44,991 nucleotides of DNA from Alphaproteobacteria bacterium (GTDB taxonomy: Bacteria > Pseudomonadota > Alphaproteobacteria > RF32 > CAG-239), in assembly GCA_017935485.1 (NCBI GenBank), contig JAGBHO010000018.1, positions 1-44,991 on the forward strand, read 5' to 3'. A program made the position numbers and the translations under genes. The stretch's first letter is position 1; each line of letters begins with the position of its first letter. Positions 35,848 to 44,739 of this stretch are shown here, in pieces. The notes beneath the pieces were generated by a model. It was given only the letters and a program-made list of their open reading frames with translations. It was not told the DNA's origin and did not search any database.

Positions 35848-37356
35848 CTAATCACACCTGAAGAGGGAGATGATGCCGTAGGTGGTGACGACGTAGTCAC
35901 TGCAATGCTGGAAGACAGGAGAGCCTCCGGAGGCTCGACAGCTTGCTTGCATATCATTACAGTCAGGATAACCATAGTTTTTACACTGTTGATAACAAGT
36001 TACACCATAATAACCTCGACAATCAGAGTCATAAGAACTCGATGTTCCCCCACTGTATCCACAATAGTTAGTATAGCCGCAGCAAAACCCGTTTGTGGGA
36101 ATGCCTGGTATTTCACATACGTTTTTAATAAAGATAGGAATAGCTTTTACAGAATCTACAGCACAATTTTTGGGAGAATAATGACCTCCTAAAGCTTGGC
36201 AGCTTTCTTCTTGAGTTTTACAATCAGGATAACCATAACTTTTACATTTATAATAACAACTCATTCCCCAAAGGTTCTGACAGGTGCTGTCTTCAGAATG
36301 TTTTATACCATTATACTTGCAGTTTTCTGTATAGCCGCAGCAATACCCATCTGTAGGAGGATTGTCTTTAACTTCGCAATACCACTTATCCTTATTAAAC
36401 GGACAAGCGACAGCCGGTAGATTGCTGCACTCCGCCGCCGTTTTTGTATACCCCAACGTTACGCAGTCGGTAACCGGCGTGTTGCACCATTCCACATACC
36501 CCGGACGGCATTCCGTCAGGCATTTTGAATATTTCTTCAAACTGCCGCTGTAGCAGTAATCGCCGTTGTCCACACCGCCGTAAGCCGAACAGACGTCATA
36601 GCCCGTGCACGGGTTTTCTTTTCTCTTATAAAGCCTGCCTTTTGTGCAGTGCATGCAGTAATCCGTGCCGTCCTTAATATAGCCCGTCGTTCCGCCTGAG
36701 GTTTCTTTGTCGGTATAGGCGTATCCCGCCGGGCAAGAGGTTTTACAGCATTGCCGGCAGTCATAACCGCAGCTGTCCTTACCGACAACGGCGCCGCTCT
36801 CGCATCCCGTTACTTTCGAATTCTCCGGGCATCCGTTCGACGGTGTATCGTTACAGCATTTGGCATAAGAAGAATCCCAAGGGCATATCTCGTTTTTGCT
36901 CGGGCGCGAACAGTTGTTGACATATCCGTTGTCTTTACAGGCCTGCGGGCGGTTTTCAATGCAGGATTTGTACAAGTCCAACCCGTTCGGACATTTGTCT
37001 TTCGGATACCATGTCGGCCCGAGGTCATAACAGGCTTGTGGAGATTTTGTGTAACCTTTGTTTTTGCAATATTGCTCCTCGGTACATTTGGTATAACTCT
37101 CGTCACGGGAACATGTTTGGGAATAATCCGGTGCCGTACCGTCCGGACAGTCAAAATGATAGCCGCGGTCTTCACACCATTCACAGTCAATACATTCTGC
37201 CAACACCGGCTCCAAGGCACAGTCTGGCAGGAAGCAAACGCCGGCCTGAGCCGGCGATACAATCATAAAAGAGGCAGGGAGAAAAGCCAATAAAGCGGCA
37301 GCAGCGACCGCAGAGTCTAGTTTCATGTGTAGCATACTTCTGTTTGTGTTTTTCAT
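35848..37356 (-). CDS. Cys-rich secreted protein, large form
   Basis: 502 residues with about 56 Cys. GGGGAG lies 8 nt before the ATG. The signal peptide contains MLHMKLDSAVAAAALLAFLP and ends at PAQA; GVCFLPDC follows. Residues 55-200 hold the modules shared with the genes at 10529 and 43336 (YCKNKGYTKSPQAC, LYKSCIENRPQACKDNGYV, PWDSSYAKCC, DSCGYDCRQCC). The C-terminal third has an internal duplication: about residues 337-398 and 423-485 both read xCCGYTxxC...C..Y/W..xCYxxCKxYGYPDC. No enzyme motif is seen. A disulfide-rich surface or matrix protein is likely. A REP-like block separates it from its promoter, leaving a leader of about 220 nt. Confidence 0.85.
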   Translation of the reverse strand: MKNTNRSMLHMKLDSAVAAAALLAFLPASFMIVSPAQAGVCFLPDCALEPVLAECIDCEWCEDRGYHFDCPDGTAPDYSQTCSRDESYTKCTEEQYCKNKGYTKSPQACYDLGPTWYPKDKCPNGLDLYKSCIENRPQACKDNGYVNNCSRPSKNEICPWDSSYAKCCNDTPSNGCPENSKVTGCESGAVVGKDSCGYDCRQCCKTSCPAGYAYTDKETSGGTTGYIKDGTDYCMHCTKGRLYKRKENPCTGYDVCSAYGGVDNGDYCYSGSLKKYSKCLTECRPGYVEWCNTPVTDCVTLGYTKTAAECSNLPAVACPFNKDKWYCEVKDNPPTDGYCCGYTENCKYNGIKHSEDSTCQNLWGMSCYYKCKSYGYPDCKTQEESCQALGGHYSPKNCAVDSVKAIPIFIKNVCEIPGIPTNGFCCGYTNYCGYSGGTSSSYDSDCRGYYGVTCYQQCKNYGYPDCNDMQASCRASGGSPVFQHCSDYVVTTYGIISLFRCD

Positions 37357-37584
37357 TGGTTTTCTCCCCGAAAATTCTTTTCAAAGCACGTTCTCTATCA
37401 CATCCTCACCATAGCATCGCGGGTCACGGGGTACCGTACAAACTGACGCCTCACCCGCTGGGTGCGCCGCGCACCTGCCGTGCAGGTCATTCTCGGGCTT
37501 GACCCGAGAATCCATCTCACAACCGGCACTTTGCCTGTTTCTTTATGGATTGCCGGACTTCGATCCGGCAATGACAATACAGGT
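37357..37584 (-). repeat. REP-like palindrome block in the leader of gene 35848-37356
   Basis: Two good palindromes: ATTCTCGGG / CCCGAGAAT (37489-37511, 5-nt loop) and ATTGCCGGA / TCCGGCAAT (37549-37572, loop CTTCGA). A GC-rich part with ACCTGC / GCAGGT and ACCCGCTGGGT lies closer to the gene (37450-37486). The whole block recurs at 44750-44940 in front of the Cys-rich gene at 43336, and is missing from the leader of the gene at 10529. It lies after the promoter, so it would be transcribed as a chain of hairpins. Confidence 0.8.
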
Positions 37585-37613
37585 ACTATACCATAAGAAA
37601 ATGCCAATGTCAA
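37585..37613 (-). promoter_or_regulatory. Promoter of Cys-rich gene 35848-37356
   Basis: On the minus strand: TTGACA (37608-37613), 17-nt spacer, TATAGT (37585-37590). The flanks TTCACTAATGC before and TTGGCATTTT inside the spacer match the promoters at 10465 and 44951. Confidence 0.85.
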
Positions 37614-37706
37614 GCATTAGTGAAGAGTTGTGAGGGTATTTTGGCTAAAAAAGAGTGGCAGGAGAAAAATAAGCGTGAAAAAAAGTGAAAGAAAAAATTA
37701 CAAACA

Positions 37707-37740
37707 ATAAACCCCGCACTCAAAAAAGTACGGGGTTTAT
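37707..37740 (-). terminator. Hairpin terminator after rplI
   Basis: A 10-bp stem (ATAAACCCCG with CGGGGTTTAT), extended by ACT/AGT, with a small loop, 20 nt past the rplI stop. The T-run is short. Confidence 0.7.
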
Positions 37741-37759
37741 ATCATCTTACCAAAGAGGA

Positions 37760-38245
37760 TTACTCTTTAGTAAAAGCCTTAGCCTGTTTCTTGGCTTCTT
37801 CATCTGTTCTGGCAACATTAACCAGAATAGTCTGAGAAACTTCCGGATGCAGATTGAGTTTAACCTCATAAACACCCAGATCTTTAATAGCATTTTCCAA
37901 GAAAACCTGACGGCGTTCAATTTCGTAACCGGCAGCTTTAATAAGAGCGGCAATATCACGAATTGTAACAGAACCGTAGAGTTGGCCTGTTTCGGCGGCC
38001 TGACGGATCAGGGTAGCGCTGAAACCTTTCAGGGATTCGGCCACTTCGGAAGCTTTATCAAACAAAGCTTTGTTATGAGCTTCGAGCTGAGCCTTTTGCT
38101 TTTCAAAATAAGCAACATTGGCTTCGGTAGCGCGCAGAGCTTTCTTGGTCGGCAGCAGGTAGTTGCGGGCATAACCGTTTTTAACGCTAACCTGATCACC
38201 CATTCTGCCCAATTTGTCAACATGTTCAAGAAGAATAACTTTCAT
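37760..38245 (-). CDS. rplI: 50S ribosomal protein L9
   Basis: 161 residues. The start MKVILLEHVDKLGRMGDQVSVKNGYARNYLLP contains the L9 signature (quoted here by its parts: VILLEHVDKLG, then VKNGYARNYLLP). It continues into a charged linker helix and a C-terminal RNA-binding domain (LYGSVTIRDIAALIKAAGYEI). It is the last gene of rpsF-rpsR-rplI, 15 nt after rpsR. Slightly longer than E. coli L9 (149), with a short basic/acidic tail. Confidence 0.97.
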   Translation of the reverse strand: MKVILLEHVDKLGRMGDQVSVKNGYARNYLLPTKKALRATEANVAYFEKQKAQLEAHNKALFDKASEVAESLKGFSATLIRQAAETGQLYGSVTIRDIAALIKAAGYEIERRQVFLENAIKDLGVYEVKLNLHPEVSQTILVNVARTDEEAKKQAKAFTKE

Positions 38246-38260
38246 ATCTGTTCTCCCTCC

Positions 38261-38488
38261 TTAATCTGCAACAAACGGAAGCAGGGCCAGATAACGTGCG
38301 CGTTTGATGGCACGGGCCAGTTCTCTTTGTTTTTTGGCCGAAACGGCAGTAATGCGGCTCGGAATAATTTTGCCTTTCTCGGAAATATATCTGGAAAGCA
38401 GTTTAACATCTTTATAATCGATTTTCAAACCGTCTTCACCGGAGAACGGACAAGCTTTTTTTCTTCTGAAGAATACTTGTTTAGCCAT
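38261..38488 (-). CDS. rpsR: 30S ribosomal protein S18
   Basis: 75 residues with [20 protein letters not shown] and [20 protein letters not shown], the S18 family core. It forms a heterodimer with S6 on the platform of the small subunit. Its ATG overlaps the rpsF stop as TAATG, which suits coupled synthesis of the two partners. Confidence 0.97.
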   Translation of the reverse strand: MAKQVFFRRKKACPFSGEDGLKIDYKDVKLLSRYISEKGKIIPSRITAVSAKKQRELARAIKRARYLALLPFVAD

Positions 38489-38835
38489 TAGTTTGCCTCC
38501 TGTTCGTCACTGGTTTCGGAAGAAGAGCCGGCAGCGTCTTCACTGCTCAGTTCGTCAACTTTAACCGTCATATAGCGGATAACGTCTTCATTGAATCTCA
38601 TCAGTCTTTCATATTCTGCAACAGCGGCAGCCGGAGCTGAGATATTCAAAACGACATAATGGCCTTTACGGTTCTTTTTAATACGGTAAGCAAGGTTTTT
38701 CAAACCCCAGTTATCAACTCTGACAACTTCGCCGCCGTTGTTCTTGATGGTTTCGCTCAAATCTGCAACCAGAGAACTAACTTGCGAAGCGCCGAGATCC
38801 TGACGTGCAATCAGCACGCTTTCATAAAATGACAT
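38488..38835 (-). CDS. rpsF: 30S ribosomal protein S6
   Basis: 115 residues beginning [19 protein letters not shown], with the family motif [20 protein letters not shown] and an acidic Ser/Glu-rich tail ([19 protein letters not shown]). The ATG at 38835 follows AAGGAG (9 nt); a longer frame to 38958 runs into the leader and promoter and is rejected. First gene of the rpsF-rpsR-rplI operon. Confidence 0.96.
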   Translation of the reverse strand: MSFYESVLIARQDLGASQVSSLVADLSETIKNNGGEVVRVDNWGLKNLAYRIKKNRKGHYVVLNISAPAAAVAEYERLMRFNEDVIRYMTVKVDELSSEDAAGSSSETSDEQEAN

Positions 38836-38930
38836 AAATAAAATCTCCTTATGGATTCTCAACAAATGCCCCGAATGCGGGGCGGGTTCTTGTATAGCCG
38901 GAAGACAGGCTGCCGGCAAGGGACAAAGCG
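38836..38930 (-). promoter_or_regulatory. Structured leader of rpsF, possible S6:S18 autoregulatory site
   Basis: On the minus strand the 95-nt leader holds two hairpins: GCCGG/CCGGC and GCCCCG/CGGGGC (4-nt loop CATT, 38868-38883). The second has CCG directly on its 5' side, then GCATTTGTTGAG on its 3' side. S6:S18 leader elements known from many bacteria present a CCG next to a stem before rpsF; the likeness is a judgement from memory. Confidence 0.45.
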
Positions 38931-38958
38931 AATATACATCAAAACTTTCAGATTGCAA
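38931..38958 (-). promoter_or_regulatory. Probable promoter of rpsF-rpsR-rplI
   Basis: On the minus strand TTGCAA (38953-38958), 16-nt spacer, TATATT (38931-38936), about 95 nt before the rpsF start. Confidence 0.55.
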
Positions 38959-39106
38959 GCATTTTCTTCACAAAAAATCCCATGCCGTCAGCCTCGGCGG
39001 CGCCGGTTTGCCGCAGTTTATCCACAAGCCCGATAAAAAACCTTGTCTTTATATAATATTAATATTTTTGTTCTAGCTTAATCATAAATAAACAACAGGT
39101 GGAATA

Positions 39107-39469
39107 ATGTCGGAAAAATTGAGGTTAATATTGGCGGTCGCCGGAATTTGCACAGCAGGAGCCTGTACCAATCTGGACGGTCTGTGTCCGCATTGTTACC
39201 CGCCCAAGACACGCTACGTTTATCTGCAGGACAAAACCTACGCTAACGATGAGCCTGTAATTCCGTTGCAAAACCTGATGAGCCGCACCGTGGTTTACTG
39301 CCACTCCACCCCGACCAACAGCGCCGAAACCTGTGCCGAAGTATTTGAGAATTACGGCTATGTCCGTTTGCGCGACATTCCCTATAAAACGGCGGATTAT
39401 GACTTTTTAAAAACAGACACTTATCCCACCCGCCGCTGGCGCGATAATGAGCTGACCCCCCGCTGGTAG
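39107..39469 (+). CDS. Small exported protein, possible lipoprotein
   Basis: 120 residues; AGGTGG lies 6 nt before the ATG. The N-terminus MSEKLRLILAVAGICTAGAC is a signal sequence with a lipobox-like AGAC, so Cys20 may be lipidated, though Ala at -3 is not ideal. The mature part has CPHCYPPKTRYVYLQDKTY, several other Cys and a basic C-terminus (YPTRRWRDNELTPRW). I do not recognise a named family. It is followed 9 nt later by comM and then by another lipoprotein gene, so it likely belongs to this three-gene operon. Confidence 0.65.
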   Translation: MSEKLRLILAVAGICTAGACTNLDGLCPHCYPPKTRYVYLQDKTYANDEPVIPLQNLMSRTVVYCHSTPTNSAETCAEVFENYGYVRLRDIPYKTADYDFLKTDTYPTRRWRDNELTPRW

Positions 39470-39478
39470 GAGAACGCC

Positions 39479-41002
39479 ATGCTCGCCAGAATAAATACAA
39501 TCACATTCAACGGGCTGGAAATTCTTGACGTTGACTTGCAAATACAAGTCACTTCCGGACTTCCTGCTTTTAACATCGTCGGCCTGCCGGACAAGGCAAT
39601 CGCCGAAAGCAAAGAACGCGTGCGTGCTGCCCTGCAGTCAATCGGTCTGGCGCTGCCGGCCAAACATATTACCATCAATCTCTCGCCGGCGGATTTATAC
39701 AAAGAAGGATCGCATTTTGACCTTCCCGTTGCGTTGGGGCTGATGGCCGTCATGGGAATCATCCCCAATGAAACCCTGCTGGATTACATTGCTTTGGGAG
39801 AACTGGGGCTGGACGGCTCGATCATTTCGGTCAACGGCGTTCTGCCGGTCGCGGTAAAAGCAATCAGACAAAACAAAGGGCTGATTTGCCCCTCTGCTCA
39901 GGGCGGAGAAGCCGCCTGGTCAGGCATAAAAGACATTGTCGCCGCCGATAATCTGCTGAGTCTGATTAACCATTTTAAAGGCACTCAGCTTTTGCCCCGC
40001 CCCAAACGCCAAACGGCCGAAACCAAACTAAAGACTTTGGACATGGCCGACGTCAAAGGGCAGGAAAGTGCCAAACGCGCCTTTGAAATCGCAGCTGCCG
40101 GCGGACACAACCTTTTGATGATCGGACCTCCCGGATCCGGAAAGTCAATGCTCGCCGCACGCATGCCCTCCATTCTTCCGCCGCTAAGTCCGGAAGAAGC
40201 CTTGGAAACCAGTATGATTCACTCCGTTGCCGGCATTTTGAAAGACGGACGGATTTGCTTTGACCGGCCGTATCGTGACCCGCATCACACTTCGTCTACG
40301 CCGGCTTTGGTCGGCGGCGGACGCAAAGGCCAGCCCGGAGAAATATCGCTGGCTCATAACGGCATTTTGTTTCTGGACGAACTCCCCGAGTTCAGCCGCC
40401 CCACACTTGAGGCTCTCCGCCAGCCGCTGGAGAATGGCTGCGTCAGCATTTCCCGTGTTCATGCCCATACGACTTTTCCGTCCCGATTTCAGCTGATTGC
40501 CGCCATGAACCCCTGCCGCTGCGGCTATCTCGGCTCCAAAGAACAGGAATGCACCAGAGCACCGCTTTGCGCAGCGGAATATCAGGCCAAAATTTCCGGC
40601 CCGCTGCTGGATCGGATTGACATGCATATTGAAGTTCCCGCGGTCAGCCCGTGGGATCTGGCACATGTCAAAAGAGGCGAAAGTTCCGAAGCGATTCGGA
40701 ATCGAGTCGTTGCCGCCAGAACGCTTCAAAAACAACGTTTTATCAAATTCGGACACCCGGAACTAAGTACAAACGCCCAAATGAATGGAGAAATTTTAGA
40801 AAAAATAGCCGGACTGGACGATGAAGCAAAAGCCCTGCTGATAAGCTTTTCCGATAAAAACAAGCTTTCGGCACGTTCTTATCATCGAATAATTCGTCTA
40901 TCAAGAACAATTGCAGACTTGCAAAATAAAATAAATGTGAGTAGAATACACGTCGCAGAAGCTTTGTCGTATCGTCGCATTCTGCCTAATAAACGCATCT
41001 AG
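39479..41002 (+). CDS. comM: ComM/YifB-type Mg-chelatase-like AAA+ ATPase
   Basis: A 507-residue member of the YifB/ComM family; ComM is a hexameric branch-migration helicase used in natural transformation. It has the N-terminal Lon-like domain (residues 1-170, GLPAFNIVGLPDKAI, with INLSPADLYKEGSHFDLPVAL), AAA+ core with Walker A GPPGSGKS and Walker B GILFLDELPEF, and the C-terminal Mg-chelatase region (LSARSYHRIIRLSRTIADL). Length is standard (E. coli YifB 506). It stands between two exported proteins on the same strand, with 12 nt to the next gene. Confidence 0.95.
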   Translation: MLARINTITFNGLEILDVDLQIQVTSGLPAFNIVGLPDKAIAESKERVRAALQSIGLALPAKHITINLSPADLYKEGSHFDLPVALGLMAVMGIIPNETLLDYIALGELGLDGSIISVNGVLPVAVKAIRQNKGLICPSAQGGEAAWSGIKDIVAADNLLSLINHFKGTQLLPRPKRQTAETKLKTLDMADVKGQESAKRAFEIAAAGGHNLLMIGPPGSGKSMLAARMPSILPPLSPEEALETSMIHSVAGILKDGRICFDRPYRDPHHTSSTPALVGGGRKGQPGEISLAHNGILFLDELPEFSRPTLEALRQPLENGCVSISRVHAHTTFPSRFQLIAAMNPCRCGYLGSKEQECTRAPLCAAEYQAKISGPLLDRIDMHIEVPAVSPWDLAHVKRGESSEAIRNRVVAARTLQKQRFIKFGHPELSTNAQMNGEILEKIAGLDDEAKALLISFSDKNKLSARSYHRIIRLSRTIADLQNKINVSRIHVAEALSYRRILPNKRI

Positions 41003-41014
41003 GAGACCAAAATA

Positions 41015-43168
41015 ATGAATTTTAAAAAGTCCTTAAGTATTTTCCTTGTTGCCGGAATACTGGGATCCTGCGCTTGGGAAAGCCCCGAGCTGATTCCGTG
41101 CGCCTGCAACAATCTGGCTGAAAGCGACCTCGGCTGGTTCAACTGCCTTTGCGGTTCCGACGGCACGGTCAAAGAAAAGAAAAGAGTTGCCAAAAGACAG
41201 GAACCCCGCAAACAAGTCAGAAAAACCGTTGTTCGCAAACAGGAACAGGTCTATCGTCCGGAAACGATTGTGGTTGAGCGCACCCGCAGGGTTGCTCCCG
41301 CTCCGCTGCCTTATTGCGATGAAGAACCTGTTGTCCGCAAAAAATACACTCAAAGGACTTTTGTTGCCGCAGACGTTGAGACTCCGCAGTTAACTCGGGA
41401 TGATCTGGCCTCCTTAAAGCTCGAGTATGTAGACTTCCGTCTGGAAAACGGCGGCAGACAATACGACACCAAACTCGGCGATTACCGCTTCAGGATTTTC
41501 GGTTGCCGCCGCGAGAGTCGTAATGTCTTCCTGAATCAGGGGCGCGCCATGGAAAAAGACATGCGCTTCTTTGATATCTTCTTTGAAAACATGAATGACC
41601 TGTATCCGGTCGTTGTTGACCGCAACAGTTCGCTGTATCAGGTTTCTGACCGCATCCGCGTTCCTGAATACCTGTTAACGGCCGAAATCGTAGATTATCA
41701 CATGAACATCTGCGATGAATTTGACTGGAACAACACCAAAAAGAAAAACGCCCGCACCGGCAATTCGGAAATCACCATTGTATGGCGGTTGATGGATTTG
41801 TGCAAAACCCATGTCTACTGGAAAGGCATGACCAACGGTTACGGCGACGTCATGAACGGTGAGCCGAACGGCGAAACTCTGCTGGTTGAACGCGCCTTCA
41901 AAGATGCTTTAAGACAACTGCCTTACGTTGCCGGTTTTGAAGACCAGATGACCAAACGCGTCAGCCCGGAAGACCTGATGGCGCAACAACGCTGCTGGGA
42001 CAAACTGGAACAACGGGCAGAAACCTTCCAATGCGCATACAAAAAAGAAATCAGCTATGTTGATGACGAGCCGGTTGAATATGAAAGCCCGTGCATTGAA
42101 GAAGAATATACGCCTCGTCCGGCAGCACCGCGTGCAACAACAAGTTATATTGTCGAAGACCTGATTGAAGAAGACGGCGGCGTATTTGCCGAAGGCCGTT
42201 CTTTCAGAGAAGAAATTCAGGAACGCGGCGGCTCTGATTCCGACGGCAGCGTATTCCACAGCGAAGTCAAGGAAAGAGGCGGTTCTTTCTCATCGGGCGA
42301 AAGCTTCAAACCGGTAAAACCGAAAGAAAATCTTGCTTTTGTTGAAGACTACTGGGTTGACGTGCCTTTGGATAAAGAAGTCAGCGAAGAAGTTGTTGAA
42401 ACGCGCGAAATTACCGAAAATGCATTGATGAAAGACAAAAACAGCCTGTGCATTATGGCTCAACGCCCGTACAACAAATTAACGCCGGAGACATTGTATC
42501 GCGTCCGCGCCTCAATTGTTGAAGTCAACAATCCTTCCGGCAAAAAGGGTTCTGGCCTGCTGATTTCCGATCAGTTTATCTTAACCTCGGCAGACCTGCT
42601 GAACAAAAACAACAACCGTTTTGACATCAAGACAATCAACGGCAAAGAAATGTCAGCTTCGGCTTTCCGCGTAAACCCCAACAAAAACGTTGCTCTGCTG
42701 CTGTTGGATAAAAAAACGCAGTACAAACCTCTTCCGCTTTCTTTAGACTTGCCGGAAGTCAACAAAGACGTACTGATGACGCTGGGAATGAAAGATTTGG
42801 CTGAAAGCGAAGGCTATTTGGACAGCAATGCCCGCGTAACCGGTTACCGCTATTCTCCGGAGCGCGGTGCCGAAATTATGGTCAGCACCAGAGTCCAAAA
42901 CCAGACTTTAGGCGGCGCTCTGCTGGATAAAAATGCCAATATCGTCGGTATGGCTCACGCCGGCAAGAGATTGTCAGACGGTCCGGATTTGTTCATTCCG
43001 ATTGAAACGGCAATGAAAGCGCTTGACCTGACTTTCTGCAACAAGGTATTTGTTGAAGAAACGCCTTGGGAAGAAGAAGTCAAACCGGAAACTCCGACGG
43101 CAACAGCCATCGATACGGACAAGACAGACAAAGCCCCTGTCCCGATGGATGCCAAAGAAGCCAAATAG
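41015..43168 (+). CDS. Lipoprotein with degenerate trypsin-like domain
   Basis: 717 residues with a lipoprotein signal (lipobox LGSC, Cys19). A basic Arg/Lys linker (about 50-100) leads to a middle domain (about 125-320, LEYVDFRLENGGRQYD..YLLTAEIVDY) that could be a CsgG- or YajG-like envelope fold; this is a guess. A low-complexity stretch (about 370-430) repeats GxxFxxGxSF / ERGGS. The last part (about 495-665) has the trypsin/DegP-like pattern GSGLLISDQFILTSADLL, NVALLLLD and LGGALLDKNANIVGM. The three triad positions are D527 (His expected), N558 (Asp expected) and L632 (Ser expected), so it cannot be a serine protease of that type. Its probable role is as a structural or sensing outer-membrane component. 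Confidence 0.75.
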   Translation: MNFKKSLSIFLVAGILGSCAWESPELIPCACNNLAESDLGWFNCLCGSDGTVKEKKRVAKRQEPRKQVRKTVVRKQEQVYRPETIVVERTRRVAPAPLPYCDEEPVVRKKYTQRTFVAADVETPQLTRDDLASLKLEYVDFRLENGGRQYDTKLGDYRFRIFGCRRESRNVFLNQGRAMEKDMRFFDIFFENMNDLYPVVVDRNSSLYQVSDRIRVPEYLLTAEIVDYHMNICDEFDWNNTKKKNARTGNSEITIVWRLMDLCKTHVYWKGMTNGYGDVMNGEPNGETLLVERAFKDALRQLPYVAGFEDQMTKRVSPEDLMAQQRCWDKLEQRAETFQCAYKKEISYVDDEPVEYESPCIEEEYTPRPAAPRATTSYIVEDLIEEDGGVFAEGRSFREEIQERGGSDSDGSVFHSEVKERGGSFSSGESFKPVKPKENLAFVEDYWVDVPLDKEVSEEVVETREITENALMKDKNSLCIMAQRPYNKLTPETLYRVRASIVEVNNPSGKKGSGLLISDQFILTSADLLNKNNNRFDIKTINGKEMSASAFRVNPNKNVALLLLDKKTQYKPLPLSLDLPEVNKDVLMTLGMKDLAESEGYLDSNARVTGYRYSPERGAEIMVSTRVQNQTLGGALLDKNANIVGMAHAGKRLSDGPDLFIPIETAMKALDLTFCNKVFVEETPWEEEVKPETPTATAIDTDKTDKAPVPMDAKEAK

Positions 43169-43189
43169 CTTCAGTCCACTAAAAACACC

Positions 43190-43216
43190 AAACCCCGTGA
43201 ACACACGGGGTTTTTT
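43190..43216 (+). terminator. Terminator of the comM lipoprotein group
   Basis: A 10-bp stem (AAACCCCGTG with CACGGGGTTT), 4-nt loop, T-run; 21 nt past the stop. Confidence 0.92.
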
Positions 43217-43254
43217 ATATCCGCTTCCTAACCGGCGCATTTTTTACATACAAG

Positions 43255-43320
43255 AAACCCCGCCTGCCCTGAACCGTTTCACAAAAGCCGAACAGTTCAA
43301 ACTGCAGCGGGGTTTTATTA
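43255..43320 (-). terminator. Long hairpin, possible terminator of Cys-rich gene 43336
   Basis: AAACCCCGC (43255-43263) pairs with GCGGGGTTT (43307-43315) across a loop of about 43 nt that has inner pairing (GAAC...GTTC). It lies 20 nt past the stop of the minus-strand gene. The T-run is short. Confidence 0.5.
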
Positions 43321-43335
43321 ACAAAGCACAAACAA

Positions 43336-44691
43336 CTAATAAGAACAGCTTTTATTTCCAGAACTGTCACAAGAACCAAGCGTCGCCTCGCTGACACTGG
43401 AGGCACAATTTGGAGCAGCGGCAGCACGACATTCAGCCTCGGTTTTAAAACCGGAATTTTTATTCCAGCCTTGCGCGGCACCACCGACACCAAAAGCATA
43501 GCTTAACTCACAAATATACTTTTCCGTACTGCCATTTTTGCAATATGTATTGGCCCTGCAAACATGCCACCATTGGCCATCATCTTGCCAACAAGAAGAG
43601 CCACTTGAAGTACTGGCCTTTCTGATATACTGCCAAGAAGAACCCCCGCCGCCACTATCGCCACCGGAAGAAGCCGCATTGCACTTGTAACATTTAGTAC
43701 TGCTTGTTTGTCCACAAGAACATTCTTTGTAAGCTGTGCTTGAATATCCGTTAGAACAGGAAGACGAATATCCTGACGGACAAGAATAAGAATGGGAGTG
43801 GCATGATTGATAAGGATAATAACAAGTCTTCGTTCCGCATTCATTCGTGGTTGATCCGCCGCAACCGCCGGGGTTGGATGTTGAAGTACCGGACGGACAA
43901 GAGGTTGAACAAGACCGGCAGGCACTGCCGCATTCGTTATATCCCACAATACTTCCGGAATAAGACGTGCTTCCGCTTGAGCATGACGTATTGCAGTAAC
44001 GACAGATTGATCCGCACTCAGTTGTACCGGCTTTGCTGCCGGTATAGTTCTTTGAACCGCGGGAACATTCGTCGGAACAACAGCGATAACATGTATAACC
44101 GCAGGTATCGGTACCGGAAGACCCGCGGGAAGCATCACAGTTCACGGAATAATTGGACGGACAGCCGGCCGAAGGCGAAGCGGTACAACAAGTGCCATAA
44201 GAAGAATCCCATTGACAGAGTTTGGATCCTTTATACAACCGCCCCGGAGAACAAGAATTGACATATCCGGCTTCCCGACAAGCCCGCGGTCTGTCTTCTT
44301 TACATTGTTTGTAATAAGGCTTGCCGTTCGGACATTGTCCGTCAACAAAGGACGGCAGCGAACAGCTCTGAGTGTTATACCCGTTATCGGTACACCATTT
44401 AACCGGATCGCATTTGAGATAATAGTCGTCTCTTTTACACTTACCGACCTGCGCCTGATACTGCGGACATTTGCCTGAAGCATAATAGGTATAACCTTTT
44501 TTCTCGCACCATTCGGTATCGGGATTCGGGTTAGGCGGAATATCCAAAGCTAGTTTGTCATCGCCGCAGTCTGGCAGGAAGCAAACGCCACAATAAGCAT
44601 CGGAAGGTGGGAGGAGCACCGAGAAAGCGGCGGCAACAGCAAAGACTGACACCGCAGAGTTTAGTTTCATGTGTAGCATAGTGTGTTTCAT
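43336..44691 (-). CDS. Cys-rich secreted protein, full length
   Basis: 451 residues with about 49 Cys. GAGGAG stands 7 nt before the ATG. The signal peptide contains MKHTMLHMKLNSAVSVFAVA and the mature part begins near CGVCFLPDC. Its first half aligns with the gene at 10529 (YTYYASGKCPQY, WCTDNGYNTQSCSLP) and with the gene at 35848. The centre holds repeats of about 25 residues (NYTGSKAGTTECGS, SYSGSIVGYNECGS, STSNPGGCGGS) also found in the partial gene at 2-676. The C-terminal 120 residues are different (DDGQWWHVCRANTYC, EAECRAAAAPNC) and end KSCSY. The overall picture is a disulfide-rich, mosaic exported protein whose modules are shared between loci. The promoter lies about 260 nt upstream beyond a REP-like block. 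Confidence 0.85.
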   Translation of the reverse strand: MKHTMLHMKLNSAVSVFAVAAAFSVLLPPSDAYCGVCFLPDCGDDKLALDIPPNPNPDTEWCEKKGYTYYASGKCPQYQAQVGKCKRDDYYLKCDPVKWCTDNGYNTQSCSLPSFVDGQCPNGKPYYKQCKEDRPRACREAGYVNSCSPGRLYKGSKLCQWDSSYGTCCTASPSAGCPSNYSVNCDASRGSSGTDTCGYTCYRCCSDECSRGSKNYTGSKAGTTECGSICRYCNTSCSSGSTSYSGSIVGYNECGSACRSCSTSCPSGTSTSNPGGCGGSTTNECGTKTCYYPYQSCHSHSYSCPSGYSSSCSNGYSSTAYKECSCGQTSSTKCYKCNAASSGGDSGGGGSSWQYIRKASTSSGSSCWQDDGQWWHVCRANTYCKNGSTEKYICELSYAFGVGGAAQGWNKNSGFKTEAECRAAAAPNCASSVSEATLGSCDSSGNKSCSY

Positions 44692-44739
44692 TTTCGGTCT
44701 CCTCCCTTAATAAAAATTCTTTTCAAAGCACATATTCTG

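Noticed and set aside
35230..37356. Toxin-antitoxin or contact-dependent toxin pair
   Set aside because: Two adjacent exported Cys-rich genes might suggest it, but both have signal peptides and are paralogous, with no immunity-like partner.
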